From positions 1,612,001 to 1,676,000 of the forward strand of contig OZ220224.1 in the NCBI GenBank assembly GCA_964291485.2: a stretch of 64,000 nt of DNA, read 5' to 3'. The translations under genes and the position numbers were made by a program. This stretch comes from Kistimonas sp964291485. GTDB lineage: Bacteria; Pseudomonadota; Gammaproteobacteria; Pseudomonadales; Endozoicomonadaceae. Under the pieces are notes generated by a model. It was not told the origin of the DNA and made no database searches. It was given only the letters and a program-made list of their open reading frames with translations. Of this stretch, positions 44,645-52,824 are shown piece after piece. Positions within the stretch are counted from its first letter, which is position 1, and each line of letters begins with the position of its first letter.

Positions 44645-45034
44645 TTATTCTGTGTAAGAGCCGTCAGCGACAAGCATGTTGAAATGCTCAACCAGTCGAC
44701 CCGAATACACCGGCTTCTCAATGTAATCCAGGGCGCCTGCACGAATGGATTCCACGGCGCTAGTGACATTGCTGTGTTCACCGAGCACGATCACAGGCAG
44801 TGAAGGCTCCCGTTGCTGAATCTCGGCCAGCAGATCCGTCACGGGCATATCACTCACCTGGTAGGCGGTAATCAGGAAGGCCGGTTGATTTTCATCCAGC
44901 TGCGCAATCAGTTGTTGTGCACAGGTGAAATGTTGCATCTGGAGCTGTCGAGATGAGCACAGACTGTTCACTGTATCCCTGACAGCGGTGTCTTCATCCA
45001 GAAGGTAAACAGTGTTCCGTTTCGCATTACGCAT
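44645..45034 (-). CDS. stand-alone degenerate response-regulator receiver
   Basis: A 129-residue receiver domain without an output domain. Its fold marks are kept: VYLLDEDTAVRDTV with the acidic pair, AGALDYIEKPV with the conserved Lys. The phosphoacceptor is lost: aligned to the nearby FixJ-type regulator's CIVLDIRMPGMSG, this protein reads FLITAYQVSDMPV, with Ala in place of Asp, and the usual Thr/Ser after strand 4 is Gly (VIVLGEHS). It probably cannot be phosphorylated and may act through protein contact. It is in the same direction as the FixJ-type gene about 400 bases upstream, but a terminator lies between. Confidence 0.78.
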   Translation of the reverse strand: MRNAKRNTVYLLDEDTAVRDTVNSLCSSRQLQMQHFTCAQQLIAQLDENQPAFLITAYQVSDMPVTDLLAEIQQREPSLPVIVLGEHSNVTSAVESIRAGALDYIEKPVYSGRLVEHFNMLVADGSYTE

Positions 45035-45373
45035 AGCTGACCCTGTCTTATCAGATACAGAGGCCGCCTTCGTCCATCAGGCATCTTATGCAGGTATGGA
45101 GCGATCGGGGGCAGCCAGGTGGTTCTTGATCTCGTTGGCTGTACGCTGGTTCAGTTGATCTGTACCAGCCTGATAATCATAGGATTGAGGTGTCAGGGCA
45201 GCCATTGTTGCTTTTACCCAGCCCCCTGTGAGTAACACCTACGGTTGCGTGTACAGGCGACGGGTTATGTGGTAGTGGCTGAGATATACGACAGTAAACA
45301 GGTTATTTTTATCGGATGAATAGGCTTATGGCGAACACCGGTTTCGTTGTCGGGTATGGAAATAGTGCGTTAA
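45035..45373. other. intergenic region before the degenerate receiver gene
   Basis: About 0.34 kb between a strong terminator and the degenerate receiver gene. It should contain that gene's promoter; no clear site or small gene was recognised. Confidence 0.4.
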
Positions 45374-45412
45374 CAACAACGGGGCATCAATATCATTGAT
45401 GCCCCGTTGTTG
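45374..45412 (-). terminator. terminator downstream of the FixJ-type regulator
   Basis: Perfect 18-base arms (45374-45391, 45395-45412) around a three-base loop, 22 bases past the regulator stop codon in the minus direction. It is a very stable hairpin with only a short T-rich tail. Confidence 0.75.
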
Positions 45413-45433
45413 ATTATTCAATGCAGTGACGGA

Positions 45434-46078
45434 TCACTTGAATTTGAATTCATCCTTGAGGTGTTCTTTCACCTGCATCACCTGACGTACCAGGTGGGCG
45501 AGAGATTTGGTACCCATCTTTTCCATCACACGGGAGCGGTGGATTTCGACAGTACGCTGGCTCAGGTTGATGTCAGCGGCAATGACCTTGTTGGCCTTGC
45601 CTTCGACAACGTGGTGCAGTACTTCACGCTCTCTTTCTGTCAGGGTAGACAGACGACGCAGAATTTCCTTGTGCTCCAGCAGTTCGGCGCGCTGCTGGGC
45701 ATCCAGTTTCAGGGCGTCGTTGATATAGTCGAGCAGCTCCTGGTCGCGGAAAGGCTTCTGGATGAAGTTCATCGCGCCATCCTTGATTGCCTGTACTGCC
45801 ATCGGTACATCGCCGTGACCGGTGATGAAGATGATCGGCAGGATGCAGTGCATGTCGTTCAGCTTGCTCTGCAGCTCCAGTCCGCTCATACCCGGCATGC
45901 GGATATCCAGAACGATACAGCCGGGATGGTTTTCATCGTAGGCTTCCAGAAACTCGGCCGGTGAGGCAAAAACCTGGACTTTCTGGCCAACGGAATTCAT
46001 CAGCATCTTGAGCGAATCCCGAACCGCTTCATCATCGTCAATGATAAATACTGTGGGCTCTTGTTGTTGCTGTTGCAT
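45434..46078 (-). CDS. FixJ/NarL-type response regulator
   Basis: A 214-residue two-domain regulator. The receiver has FIIDDDEAVRDSL, phosphoacceptor Asp in CIVLDIRMPGMSGLEL, FITGHGDVPMAVQAIKDGA and FIQKPF. The LuxR-type helix-turn-helix is LTEREREVLHHVVEGKANK followed by NLSQRTVEIHRSRVMEKMG. The closest form is the FixJ/TodT/TtrR group. The ATG at 46078 with GGAG upstream is chosen; 46156 adds 26 residues. The start is followed by a run of five Gln. No histidine kinase gene is adjacent, so it is an orphan here and its signal is unknown. Confidence 0.9.
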   Translation of the reverse strand: MQQQQQEPTVFIIDDDEAVRDSLKMLMNSVGQKVQVFASPAEFLEAYDENHPGCIVLDIRMPGMSGLELQSKLNDMHCILPIIFITGHGDVPMAVQAIKDGAMNFIQKPFRDQELLDYINDALKLDAQQRAELLEHKEILRRLSTLTEREREVLHHVVEGKANKVIAADINLSQRTVEIHRSRVMEKMGTKSLAHLVRQVMQVKEHLKDEFKFK

Positions 46079-46887
46079 GATTACTCCACTATTGCTAACA
46101 GGCTTGAATGATATATCGAATAACTTGCAGGGAGCGTGACTTTGTTCAGCATGCACGTTGTAACATCTTCGTGATACCGATAAACCAGACTGAAGCTTGC
46201 AGGCAACGTCCTGAGTGGAATTTCACGTCACCAGTAACTACATAATGATGTCAGTGGGAGAATGAATGCGGCTGAGTAATGGCTTGCATTGCCCTGTGAC
46301 AGGTCCATGCTTCTCTGCGGAAGTGTAGCGTACAGCGAAGGGTGCACATCGCAACCACCTTGATCCCGGAAACACTATGTATAGCTACTTATAGTCCCTA
46401 CCTATCGAATCGGCAAACAGACACGCCCTCCGGCGAACTGTTGGCAAAACGTGTTTTCATTACCAAGCCAGTGTCGCTGCAATGCTTTGATGATTCGCCG
46501 GGAATCAAAAGCTCCTGCCGGTCAACTGGTCAATTAGTATAGCTGTACATCCTATGGATATCAGCAGTGTGATACACAGCGTAATGATTTCACTCTGAGT
46601 CAGCCTGTTACGCATTGATATATCCCTTGCAGGTAATATTTTGCGGTAGAACACGCCAAAACTGTCCTGATTCCACTAACCGGCTAGGTTATTGCCTTGG
46701 GTCAATTTGAATTAGTCGTATAAGTACCTGAGCTTGTGCGGGTAGTGCTTATTTCGTTGTTGTGCTGGTGATCACTGGGACATGAGTTAGATACGATTCA
46801 TGGGAGCGTGGAGTATTGTTTTTCCTGTGAAATGTGTGAAATACTGCGCAGTCAAACAATAAAAACAAAAAGCTGAAGGGCTAGATC
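46079..46887. other. long intergenic region
   Basis: About 0.8 kb between divergent genes with no convincing coding sequence; a 66-codon frame at 46342-46542 lacks a ribosome-binding site and family features. Two TACYTAT-like heptamers in direct repeat, TACTTAT (46386-46392) and TACCTAT (46399-46405), could be sites for a NarL/FixJ-class regulator. No tRNA or mobile element was seen. Confidence 0.4.
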
Positions 46888-47643
46888 ATGCGATACTCCT
46901 GTTCTGCCGTCCTGTTTTTTTTCCTGTTATTTTCCACCAGTCTGAGTGCCGTTCCCCTGTCTGTTGCTCAGAAAGAGCAGGTCTACCGTGCACAGCTGGA
47001 TATTTACCGTGCGGCAACTCACTTCCATCTCTATACCCTGTTGGAGGGAGACCGGCAAACAAAGGAACAGCTGGATACTGTCGTTAGTCAGTTGCAGGCT
47101 AATCCATTATTTGCGGATGAAGTCGAAGAGCAGGAAGCGTCATTCAGGCCTGTACTGTCCAGCTACATCACTTTGATCCAGTCCAATGAAATTGCTTCAG
47201 AGGGATATACGTCGGTCTATACCATCAATGATATGGAGTCTGCCCAGGCTGAACTTCTGGATATGCTGGAAACCCATGCTGCCGGTGAGGAAGCGCATCA
47301 GGCGCTCAATCTCGCGCTATTGAAAAGTGCAGTCCAGATGGAAAAGATTAGTACCCGTTATACTCGTCTGGCCGCACACTGGAATGGGCGAACGGGGATT
47401 TTGCCTTATCCGGAAGGCGATACCGTGGATGTCCACGCGCAGCGGTTGACTGAACAGCTGGATTCGTTGCTGAGCCGGAAAGACCTTCCTGCCGAGATGT
47501 CAGAAGCATTAGCGAAAGTAGAGAAAAAGTGGCGTTTCATTTCGCCGAAACTGATGGATTACCAGAATCAGACCGTACCTTATTTGGTGAGTCGATACAG
47601 TGAATCAATTGTTGGGCAGTTGATGAAGGCTGCGGGTGAGTAG
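46888..47643 (+). CDS. secreted helical protein, function unknown
   Basis: A 251-residue protein with a signal peptide (MRYSCSAVLFFFLLFSTSLSA, cleavage near SAVPLS) and otherwise alpha-helical, with long amphipathic segments such as LNLALLKSAVQMEKISTRY and VDVHAQRLTEQLDSLLSRK. It looks like a four-helix-bundle periplasmic protein, somewhat like the ligand domains of chemoreceptors, but no membrane anchor or signalling domain follows. I do not recognise a family. It ends before a bidirectional terminator shared with aspA. Confidence 0.7.
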   Translation: MRYSCSAVLFFFLLFSTSLSAVPLSVAQKEQVYRAQLDIYRAATHFHLYTLLEGDRQTKEQLDTVVSQLQANPLFADEVEEQEASFRPVLSSYITLIQSNEIASEGYTSVYTINDMESAQAELLDMLETHAAGEEAHQALNLALLKSAVQMEKISTRYTRLAAHWNGRTGILPYPEGDTVDVHAQRLTEQLDSLLSRKDLPAEMSEALAKVEKKWRFISPKLMDYQNQTVPYLVSRYSESIVGQLMKAAGE

Positions 47644-47667
47644 AAAGACGTTTGTCGTGTTTATGAG

Positions 47668-47699
47668 AAAAAACCGGTTTCCATGGAAACCGGTTTTTT
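47668..47699. terminator. bidirectional terminator
   Basis: A perfect 32-base palindrome, A6-CCGGTTTCCA then TGGAAACCGG-T6, with an A run on one side and a T run on the other. It works in both directions for the convergent secreted-protein and aspA genes. Confidence 0.85.
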
Positions 47700-47711
47700 T
47701 GTGTTTAACGA

Positions 47712-49154
47712 TTAGTTTGCTTTACGCAGTCTTGCGGTCATGTCGATGGGCGCGATCATGTTCTCAGGCTTGAGCAGCTCCATCAGTTCTTCGTGATCCA
47801 TAAGCCCTTCTTCCAGAACCAGATCCACAACCCGCTTGCCGGTCAGCAGTGCAGTCTTGGCAATACGGGTGGAGTTCTCGTAGCCCAGGTAAGGGTTAAG
47901 AGCTGTCACAATGCCGATGCTGTTATCAATGTAGGCACGGCAGACATCAACGTTAGCCGTGATACCTTTAATGCACTTTTCGGACAGCATGGTCATGGCA
48001 TTGGTCAGGTCCTGAATGGATTGCAGGATCTTGTAAACAATGACCGGTTCCATCACGTTCAGCTGCAGCTGACCCGCTTCGGCGGCCATGCTCACGGTCA
48101 GATCGTTACCGATGACGTGGAATGCCACCTGGTTGACCGCTTCCGGAATTACCGGGTTAACCTTGCCAGGCATGATGGAAGAACCTGGCTGCATTTCCGG
48201 CAGGTTGATTTCATTGAAACCACACTTGGGACCGGACGACAGCAGACGCAGGTCGTTGCAGATCTTGGACAGCTTGATCGCCAGACGCTTCAGCGCACCA
48301 GACAGGATGACAAAGGCACCCATGTCAGAGGTTGCTTCCACCAGGTCAGTGGCCAGGATCATCGGGTGACCACAGATGTCAGACAGGTGTTTGACGGCCA
48401 GCGGCGCATAACGGCTGTCGGCAGTGATGCCGGTGCCGATGGCGGTACCGCCCAGGTTAATTTCCTTGAGCAGATCGATCATGCTCTGGATGCGGTCGAT
48501 ATCTTCACCAATGGTAGTGGCAAAGGCGCGGAATTCCTGGCCCAGGGACATGGGGACGGCATCCTGCAGCTGGGTACGGCCCATTTTCAGGATATCCTTG
48601 AATTCTTCTGACTTGACGTCAAAGGCGGCTTTCAGCTGCTTGGCGGCCACCACCAGCTGCTTGTGCTTGAGCACCATGCTCAGGCGGACAGCGGTCGGGT
48701 AAACGTCGTTAGTCGACTGTGCCATGTTGACGTGGGTGTTCGGGTGCAGGTACTGGTATTCCGCCCGCTTGTGGCCCATCAGTTCCAGTGCACGGTTGGC
48801 GATTACCTCATTGGCATTCATGTTGGTGGAGGTGCCGGCGCCGCCCTGGATCATATCCACCGGGAAGTGCTCATGATGCTTGCCGTCGATGATTTCGTCA
48901 CAGGCCATGCAGATGGCGTCCGCCTGCTCGTCGGAGAGCTGGCCGAGGTCGTGGTTGGCCATGGCGCAGGCTTTCTTGACCATGGCCAGTGCTTTGATCA
49001 GGTTGGGGTAATGGCTGATCGGCACGCCGGTGATGTTGAAGTTCTCCGTGGCGCGCTGGGTCTGCACGCCCCAGTAGGCTTCCAGGGGAACCTGCTTGTC
49101 GCCCAGCAGGTCGTGTTCAATACGGTATGCGCCGGAGAGGTGAATCTGTGTCAT
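47712..49154 (-). CDS. aspA: aspartate ammonia-lyase
   Basis: Reversibly converts aspartate to fumarate and ammonia. The 480 residues belong to the fumarase/aspartase superfamily, with GGAGTSTNMNANEVIANRA, HPNTHVNMAQSTNDVYPTA and the signature loop PGSSIMPGKVNPVIPE (catalytic Ser). AspA rather than fumarase C is indicated by the N-terminus YRIEHDLLGDKQVP and EYQYLHPNTHVN. It is monocistronic, with a shared terminator downstream. It feeds aspartate carbon into the citric acid cycle or fumarate respiration. Confidence 0.93.
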   Translation of the reverse strand: MTQIHLSGAYRIEHDLLGDKQVPLEAYWGVQTQRATENFNITGVPISHYPNLIKALAMVKKACAMANHDLGQLSDEQADAICMACDEIIDGKHHEHFPVDMIQGGAGTSTNMNANEVIANRALELMGHKRAEYQYLHPNTHVNMAQSTNDVYPTAVRLSMVLKHKQLVVAAKQLKAAFDVKSEEFKDILKMGRTQLQDAVPMSLGQEFRAFATTIGEDIDRIQSMIDLLKEINLGGTAIGTGITADSRYAPLAVKHLSDICGHPMILATDLVEATSDMGAFVILSGALKRLAIKLSKICNDLRLLSSGPKCGFNEINLPEMQPGSSIMPGKVNPVIPEAVNQVAFHVIGNDLTVSMAAEAGQLQLNVMEPVIVYKILQSIQDLTNAMTMLSEKCIKGITANVDVCRAYIDNSIGIVTALNPYLGYENSTRIAKTALLTGKRVVDLVLEEGLMDHEELMELLKPENMIAPIDMTARLRKAN

Positions 49155-49516
49155 GCAATGGCTACCTGATGCCAGGACTGTGAGAAATCAGCGGTTATGC
49201 ACTATGGACTCAGACATCGTTGAGGGCCGAGGAGTTCCAGTGACTGCCCATACCGCTTTATGAAAGGGCGATAGTCTCTGGTCGGGTGGGGTTTACCACA
49301 ATAGGCAGAACTACCTATTGGGTGGTGCTGGGCCGGTTGTGTGTGGCGCTGTGTTTATGATTTATACGATGCACGTTGTCATTGGGAGCACAGGGATAGC
49401 GGTGTTTGGCTCACTGCTATAGTTAAAAAGTAAGTGATTTCAAGGCTCTGCTGTATTTTCGACGACGGATAGCGGGACAGCCACAGGACGGTCTGCATGC
49501 GGTTACAGGATGAAAA
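49155..49516. other. intergenic region between aspA and the calpain pair
   Basis: About 0.36 kb between divergent genes. A small inverted repeat CAATAGG/CCTATTG (49299-49305, 49314-49320) is present; its role is unknown. It should hold the promoters of aspA and of the calpain gene pair. Confidence 0.4.
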
Positions 49517-49828
49517 ATGGACGATAAAGCCCTGGATGAAGCATTGAATCAGCTGGCCACACTGCACCAACAGTTAATGGCTGAGTTGCCGGAGGCGTAT
49601 CTTGAAGCCATTGAGGCACTGCCGGCAGACCAGTTTACCCCCCAGGCGTTGTCTCAAGTAGCCAGTACTTTCTCAGCGGGCTTGGATGAAACGGCGCGGG
49701 AGAAGCTGGATGCATTGAACCAGTCGTTGGCAGAGCAGGGGGAAAGGTTGGTTTCGGCCCTGAAAACACTGGTCCAGGAACGATCTCCGAAGCGCTCCAC
49801 CGGGCGTAATCGCAAGCGGTTTATCTGA
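49517..49828 (+). CDS. small protein upstream of the calpain-like protease
   Basis: A 103-residue helical, acidic protein with a very basic C-terminal tail (SPKRSTGRNRKRFI). It begins MDDKALDEALNQLATLHQQL; there is no signal peptide, membrane segment or known motif. Its stop is two bases before an ATG of the protease gene, so the two are almost certainly coupled. It could be a partner, inhibitor or chaperone of the protease; the sequence does not show which. It lacks the pattern of class I type III chaperones. Confidence 0.6.
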   Translation: MDDKALDEALNQLATLHQQLMAELPEAYLEAIEALPADQFTPQALSQVASTFSAGLDETAREKLDALNQSLAEQGERLVSALKTLVQERSPKRSTGRNRKRFI

Positions 49829-49839
49829 GGATGGATACA

Positions 49840-51615
49840 ATGGATGGTATTAATTCCCCCCGGCGAATCCCGTCCCAGACGCCCCTTCAGGAAAAGCCCC
49901 AATCTTCACAACAGGACCCCCAGACTGGCGGCACGGAAAAACCGGCCAGTAAATCCGCCTGGGCGAACACCGAAAGCTGGTTTGAGGCGACACTGGGGCG
50001 CAAAAAGGGGGGCGTTCGCCAGGCGGGGCAATTACTGGAAATCATCAAGAGTGCGACGCTGGTGGCTGGCAGCCTGACGGGAAAAGTGCCCGCTATTGCT
50101 GGAAAGTCACTGGAGGACATCGGTTCTGGCAGTGTGTCACCCGATACCCGTCCGGAGGCATTATTGCAATCAACGGCTGCCAAAACGGCGCTTGATACCC
50201 AACTGCCGCCACCAACGGCCAGGAAACCAGCAGCACCAACCACTGAGGCACTGGCTCAATTGCTGGATAATGCCGAAAAAACGCTGTCCACGCTCGATAA
50301 GAAAACAGCCACATTAACCAAGGTGGTGAAGCAGCTGCAGTCCGAGTATGACCGGCTGACAACCCCCAAGCCCCAGTGGCGGGATCCGTTTCAGGGACAA
50401 CGTCTGGAAGCGGCAGACCGTTACCAGGCGGATTCTGTGGTCAAACCAAAACTGGAAAAAGCACAGCAATTGTTGGCAGACCATAACCGATCCGCCACGG
50501 CTGAAAAGAAAGCCACCATTCGCCAGATTCAGCGAGACCTCACTCATGGTATGGAGACCACAGCGCTGAATATCATTGCAGAGACATTCAGCCGGGAACT
50601 GGCAGGTAAATACAAGCAGGCCACCCTGAATGTCTGGAACCGGGTCAGTGATCTGCTCAATGGGCTGGGGGGGCAGGCCAACAAGCCGCTTGAGGCTGCC
50701 TTTGCCAACCTGTATGACAAGTATGAAGCACTGGATGAGGCGGGCATCACCAGCGATGAAAGCAGTGGTGTTGCCGATGAGGACGGTGATGCCCGAGGCT
50801 GGATGCACCAGACCCGTAAAGAGGTCTTCGGCGAAAAGGGGCCGACACACGAGGCGGTTCATCAGGGAATGATTGGCGACTGCTTCTTTCTCGGGCAACT
50901 GGCGGGGGTGGCCCAGGAAAACCCGGATTTGATTCGCTCCGGCATTCGTGAACGTACGCATCCAGTGACGGGTGATACCATTGCCAACCAGTTTGAAGTT
51001 CGCTTCTTTGAACAGGATAAAGCGGGCAGCGTGGTTGAGGTCTGGGTGCCGGTCGATGCGCTGAATATTCTGGATAAAAACGGTGAACCCATGTTTGCCG
51101 ATACCCCGGACATGGATCGGGATGGCCGGGAAGAGATCTGGGTGCAGTTGTATGAGAAAGCCTATGCAGCGTACCGTTCCGATACCAAGGAACTGGTTGA
51201 TGGTCTGCTGGAAATTGATCAGGGCGGTGGAGGCCATGAAGCGTACTTTTCCCTGACGGGGAAAACGGCGACGCCAAAGGATGTTACCCGACTGTCTGAT
51301 GCTGAGTTGGTGGCAACACTGGCCAAGACGAACCCGGATCCTCCCCATGGCCAGCCGGTTATGATTGGCAGCAAGGGGCGCAGTGACCGGCAGGAAATTG
51401 CGCAGGGGATTCCCGGCAATCACGCCTTCCAGGTGCTTCAGGTGAGGATGGAGAAGGACAGTGGTGAGTATCAGGTCATGATCCGCAACCCCTGGGGGCA
51501 TACGGAGCCCGGCCAACCGGCCAATCAGGGCGATGGCATCTTTGAAATCAGCCTGGATGAATTCCGCGAACACTTCTTTGTGGTGATTGACCCGGACAAG
51601 CCACTCCAGACCTGA
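49840..51615 (+). CDS. calpain-like cysteine protease
   Basis: A 591-residue protein with a C-terminal calpain (peptidase C2) domain. All three catalytic residues are visible: Cys348 in MIGDCFFLGQLA, His528 in IPGNHAFQVLQV and Asn550 in MIRNPWGHTEPG. Residues 1-60 are Pro/Ser/Gln-rich and disordered, followed by helical segments with coiled-coil character (about 130-230). No signal peptide. Acidic DGDxxG-like stretches before the Cys are only suggestive of calcium binding. The ATG at 49840 is nine bases from GAGG; 49831 is the alternative. Because it lacks a Sec signal in a genome with type III secretion, an effector role is possible, but this is inference. Confidence 0.85.
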   Translation: MDGINSPRRIPSQTPLQEKPQSSQQDPQTGGTEKPASKSAWANTESWFEATLGRKKGGVRQAGQLLEIIKSATLVAGSLTGKVPAIAGKSLEDIGSGSVSPDTRPEALLQSTAAKTALDTQLPPPTARKPAAPTTEALAQLLDNAEKTLSTLDKKTATLTKVVKQLQSEYDRLTTPKPQWRDPFQGQRLEAADRYQADSVVKPKLEKAQQLLADHNRSATAEKKATIRQIQRDLTHGMETTALNIIAETFSRELAGKYKQATLNVWNRVSDLLNGLGGQANKPLEAAFANLYDKYEALDEAGITSDESSGVADEDGDARGWMHQTRKEVFGEKGPTHEAVHQGMIGDCFFLGQLAGVAQENPDLIRSGIRERTHPVTGDTIANQFEVRFFEQDKAGSVVEVWVPVDALNILDKNGEPMFADTPDMDRDGREEIWVQLYEKAYAAYRSDTKELVDGLLEIDQGGGGHEAYFSLTGKTATPKDVTRLSDAELVATLAKTNPDPPHGQPVMIGSKGRSDRQEIAQGIPGNHAFQVLQVRMEKDSGEYQVMIRNPWGHTEPGQPANQGDGIFEISLDEFREHFFVVIDPDKPLQT

Positions 51616-52053
51616 CCCGGTGTTTTATTGATCTGAATTAGGGAAATAAAGCCTTACTATTGATAGGGTTTAACCACATTGCGACTATTGAACTCGCTAA
51701 AAGGAATACCCCTGTGTTGTTATCTGTCACAACCATCCGGCCCTGTGGGCTGGACGATGTTCTGTGCAACATCGTTTTTCCCTTCCATGACATTGCCTGT
51801 AACCCATCCTGGTTATCCACTAGATCGTTTCTAACCGACATGCCTGATCAAACGTCTGGCTAACCTGTCGGAATGCCTTTGTTGTCATAGCAAGACCGAC
51901 ATGACCGGTTCGTACCAGTAACCGACACAATACGCTGATCATACCTGTGACCTGACCGCACCATGCCGTTAGGTGGGGTTTGTTGTGCCTGTTATCTGCG
52001 TAAACCGGATCTGGATCTTGCCGTCTTTCATTGTGTTTTATGGACACCAGACC
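51616..52053. other. intergenic region before the activase gene
   Basis: About 0.44 kb with only short antisense and sense frames lacking ribosome-binding sites. No strong hairpin or tRNA is evident. It should carry the end of the calpain transcript and the promoter of the activase-reductase operon. Confidence 0.4.
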
Positions 52054-52815
52054 ATGCATGCCATCGGTATTGATATTGGTTCAACAGCCGCCAAGGTTGC
52101 GGTATTACATCGGGATGCGCTTCAGCATCATTTTGTCATTCCCACCGGATGGAGCAGTGCCGAAACGGCACAGACTATTCTCCAGAATCTATCGGAACAG
52201 GGGCTTAGTCCCGATAACGCCTACATCATCGCCACGGGTTATGGCCGGGTATCAGTGCCCTATGCCCACAAGACCATCACCGAAATTACCTGCCACGGCC
52301 GGGGAGCCGCGTTTTTTACGGATCGAAACTGCACCATTGTGGATATTGGCGGCCAGGATACCAAGGTCATTTCCATGGAAGGTGGCCGGGTGGTCAACTT
52401 CACCATGAACGACAAGTGTTCCGCCGGTACCGGCAAGTTCATTGAAGTCATGGCCAATACCCTTGGTGTCACGATTGACGATCTGACAACGCTGGCCGCA
52501 GCCGGTTCCGACATCACCATTACTTCCATGTGTACGGTCTTTGCAGAATCCGAAGTCACCAGCCTGATCGGGCGGGGCGAAAAGAAAGAAAACATTGCCT
52601 TTGGCATTGTCGATTCGGTCGTCAATAAAGTCCGTTCTCTCTGCATAAAGCACGGACGTGATGAGCAGTACCTTCTCACCGGTGGCTTGAGCAGCAACCC
52701 CTATCTACTTCGCTGCCTGGAAAGCACATTGCAGGCGAGCGTGACGTCCAGTCCGCTTGGCCGCTATGCCGGGGCGATTGGCGCCGCCATGCTGGCGCAG
52801 GAACGTATTCACTGA
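52054..52815 (+). CDS. ATPase activator of 2-hydroxyacyl-CoA dehydratase-like reductase
   Basis: A 253-residue ASKHA-fold ATPase of the BadF/BadG/HgdC family. Motifs: AIGIDIGSTAAKVAVL (phosphate loop), IVDIGGQDTKVI, DKCSAGTGKFIEVMANTLG and ITSMCTVFAESEV, whose two cysteines are expected to hold the [4Fe-4S] cluster between the two subunits of a dimer, and LTGGLSSNPYL. Such proteins use ATP to push one electron at low potential into a partner; the partner is the next gene, nine bases downstream. The ATG at 52054 gives the family N-terminus; an upstream frame from 51973 adds 27 unlikely residues. Confidence 0.92.
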   Translation: MHAIGIDIGSTAAKVAVLHRDALQHHFVIPTGWSSAETAQTILQNLSEQGLSPDNAYIIATGYGRVSVPYAHKTITEITCHGRGAAFFTDRNCTIVDIGGQDTKVISMEGGRVVNFTMNDKCSAGTGKFIEVMANTLGVTIDDLTTLAAAGSDITITSMCTVFAESEVTSLIGRGEKKENIAFGIVDSVVNKVRSLCIKHGRDEQYLLTGGLSSNPYLLRCLESTLQASVTSSPLGRYAGAIGAAMLAQERIH

Positions 52816-52824
52816 AACCAACGG

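Noticed and set aside
46342..46542. 66-codon open frame in the long intergenic region
   Set aside because: There is no ribosome-binding site, no recognisable composition or motif, and the length is expected by chance in 0.8 kb.
47793..48611. 272-codon open frame on the plus strand
   Set aside because: It is antisense to aspA; the translation has no family features.
50314..51573. 419-codon open frame on the minus strand
   Set aside because: It is antisense to the calpain-like protease gene, which has a complete catalytic triad; the reverse frame looks non-protein-like (many His, Gln and Arg).
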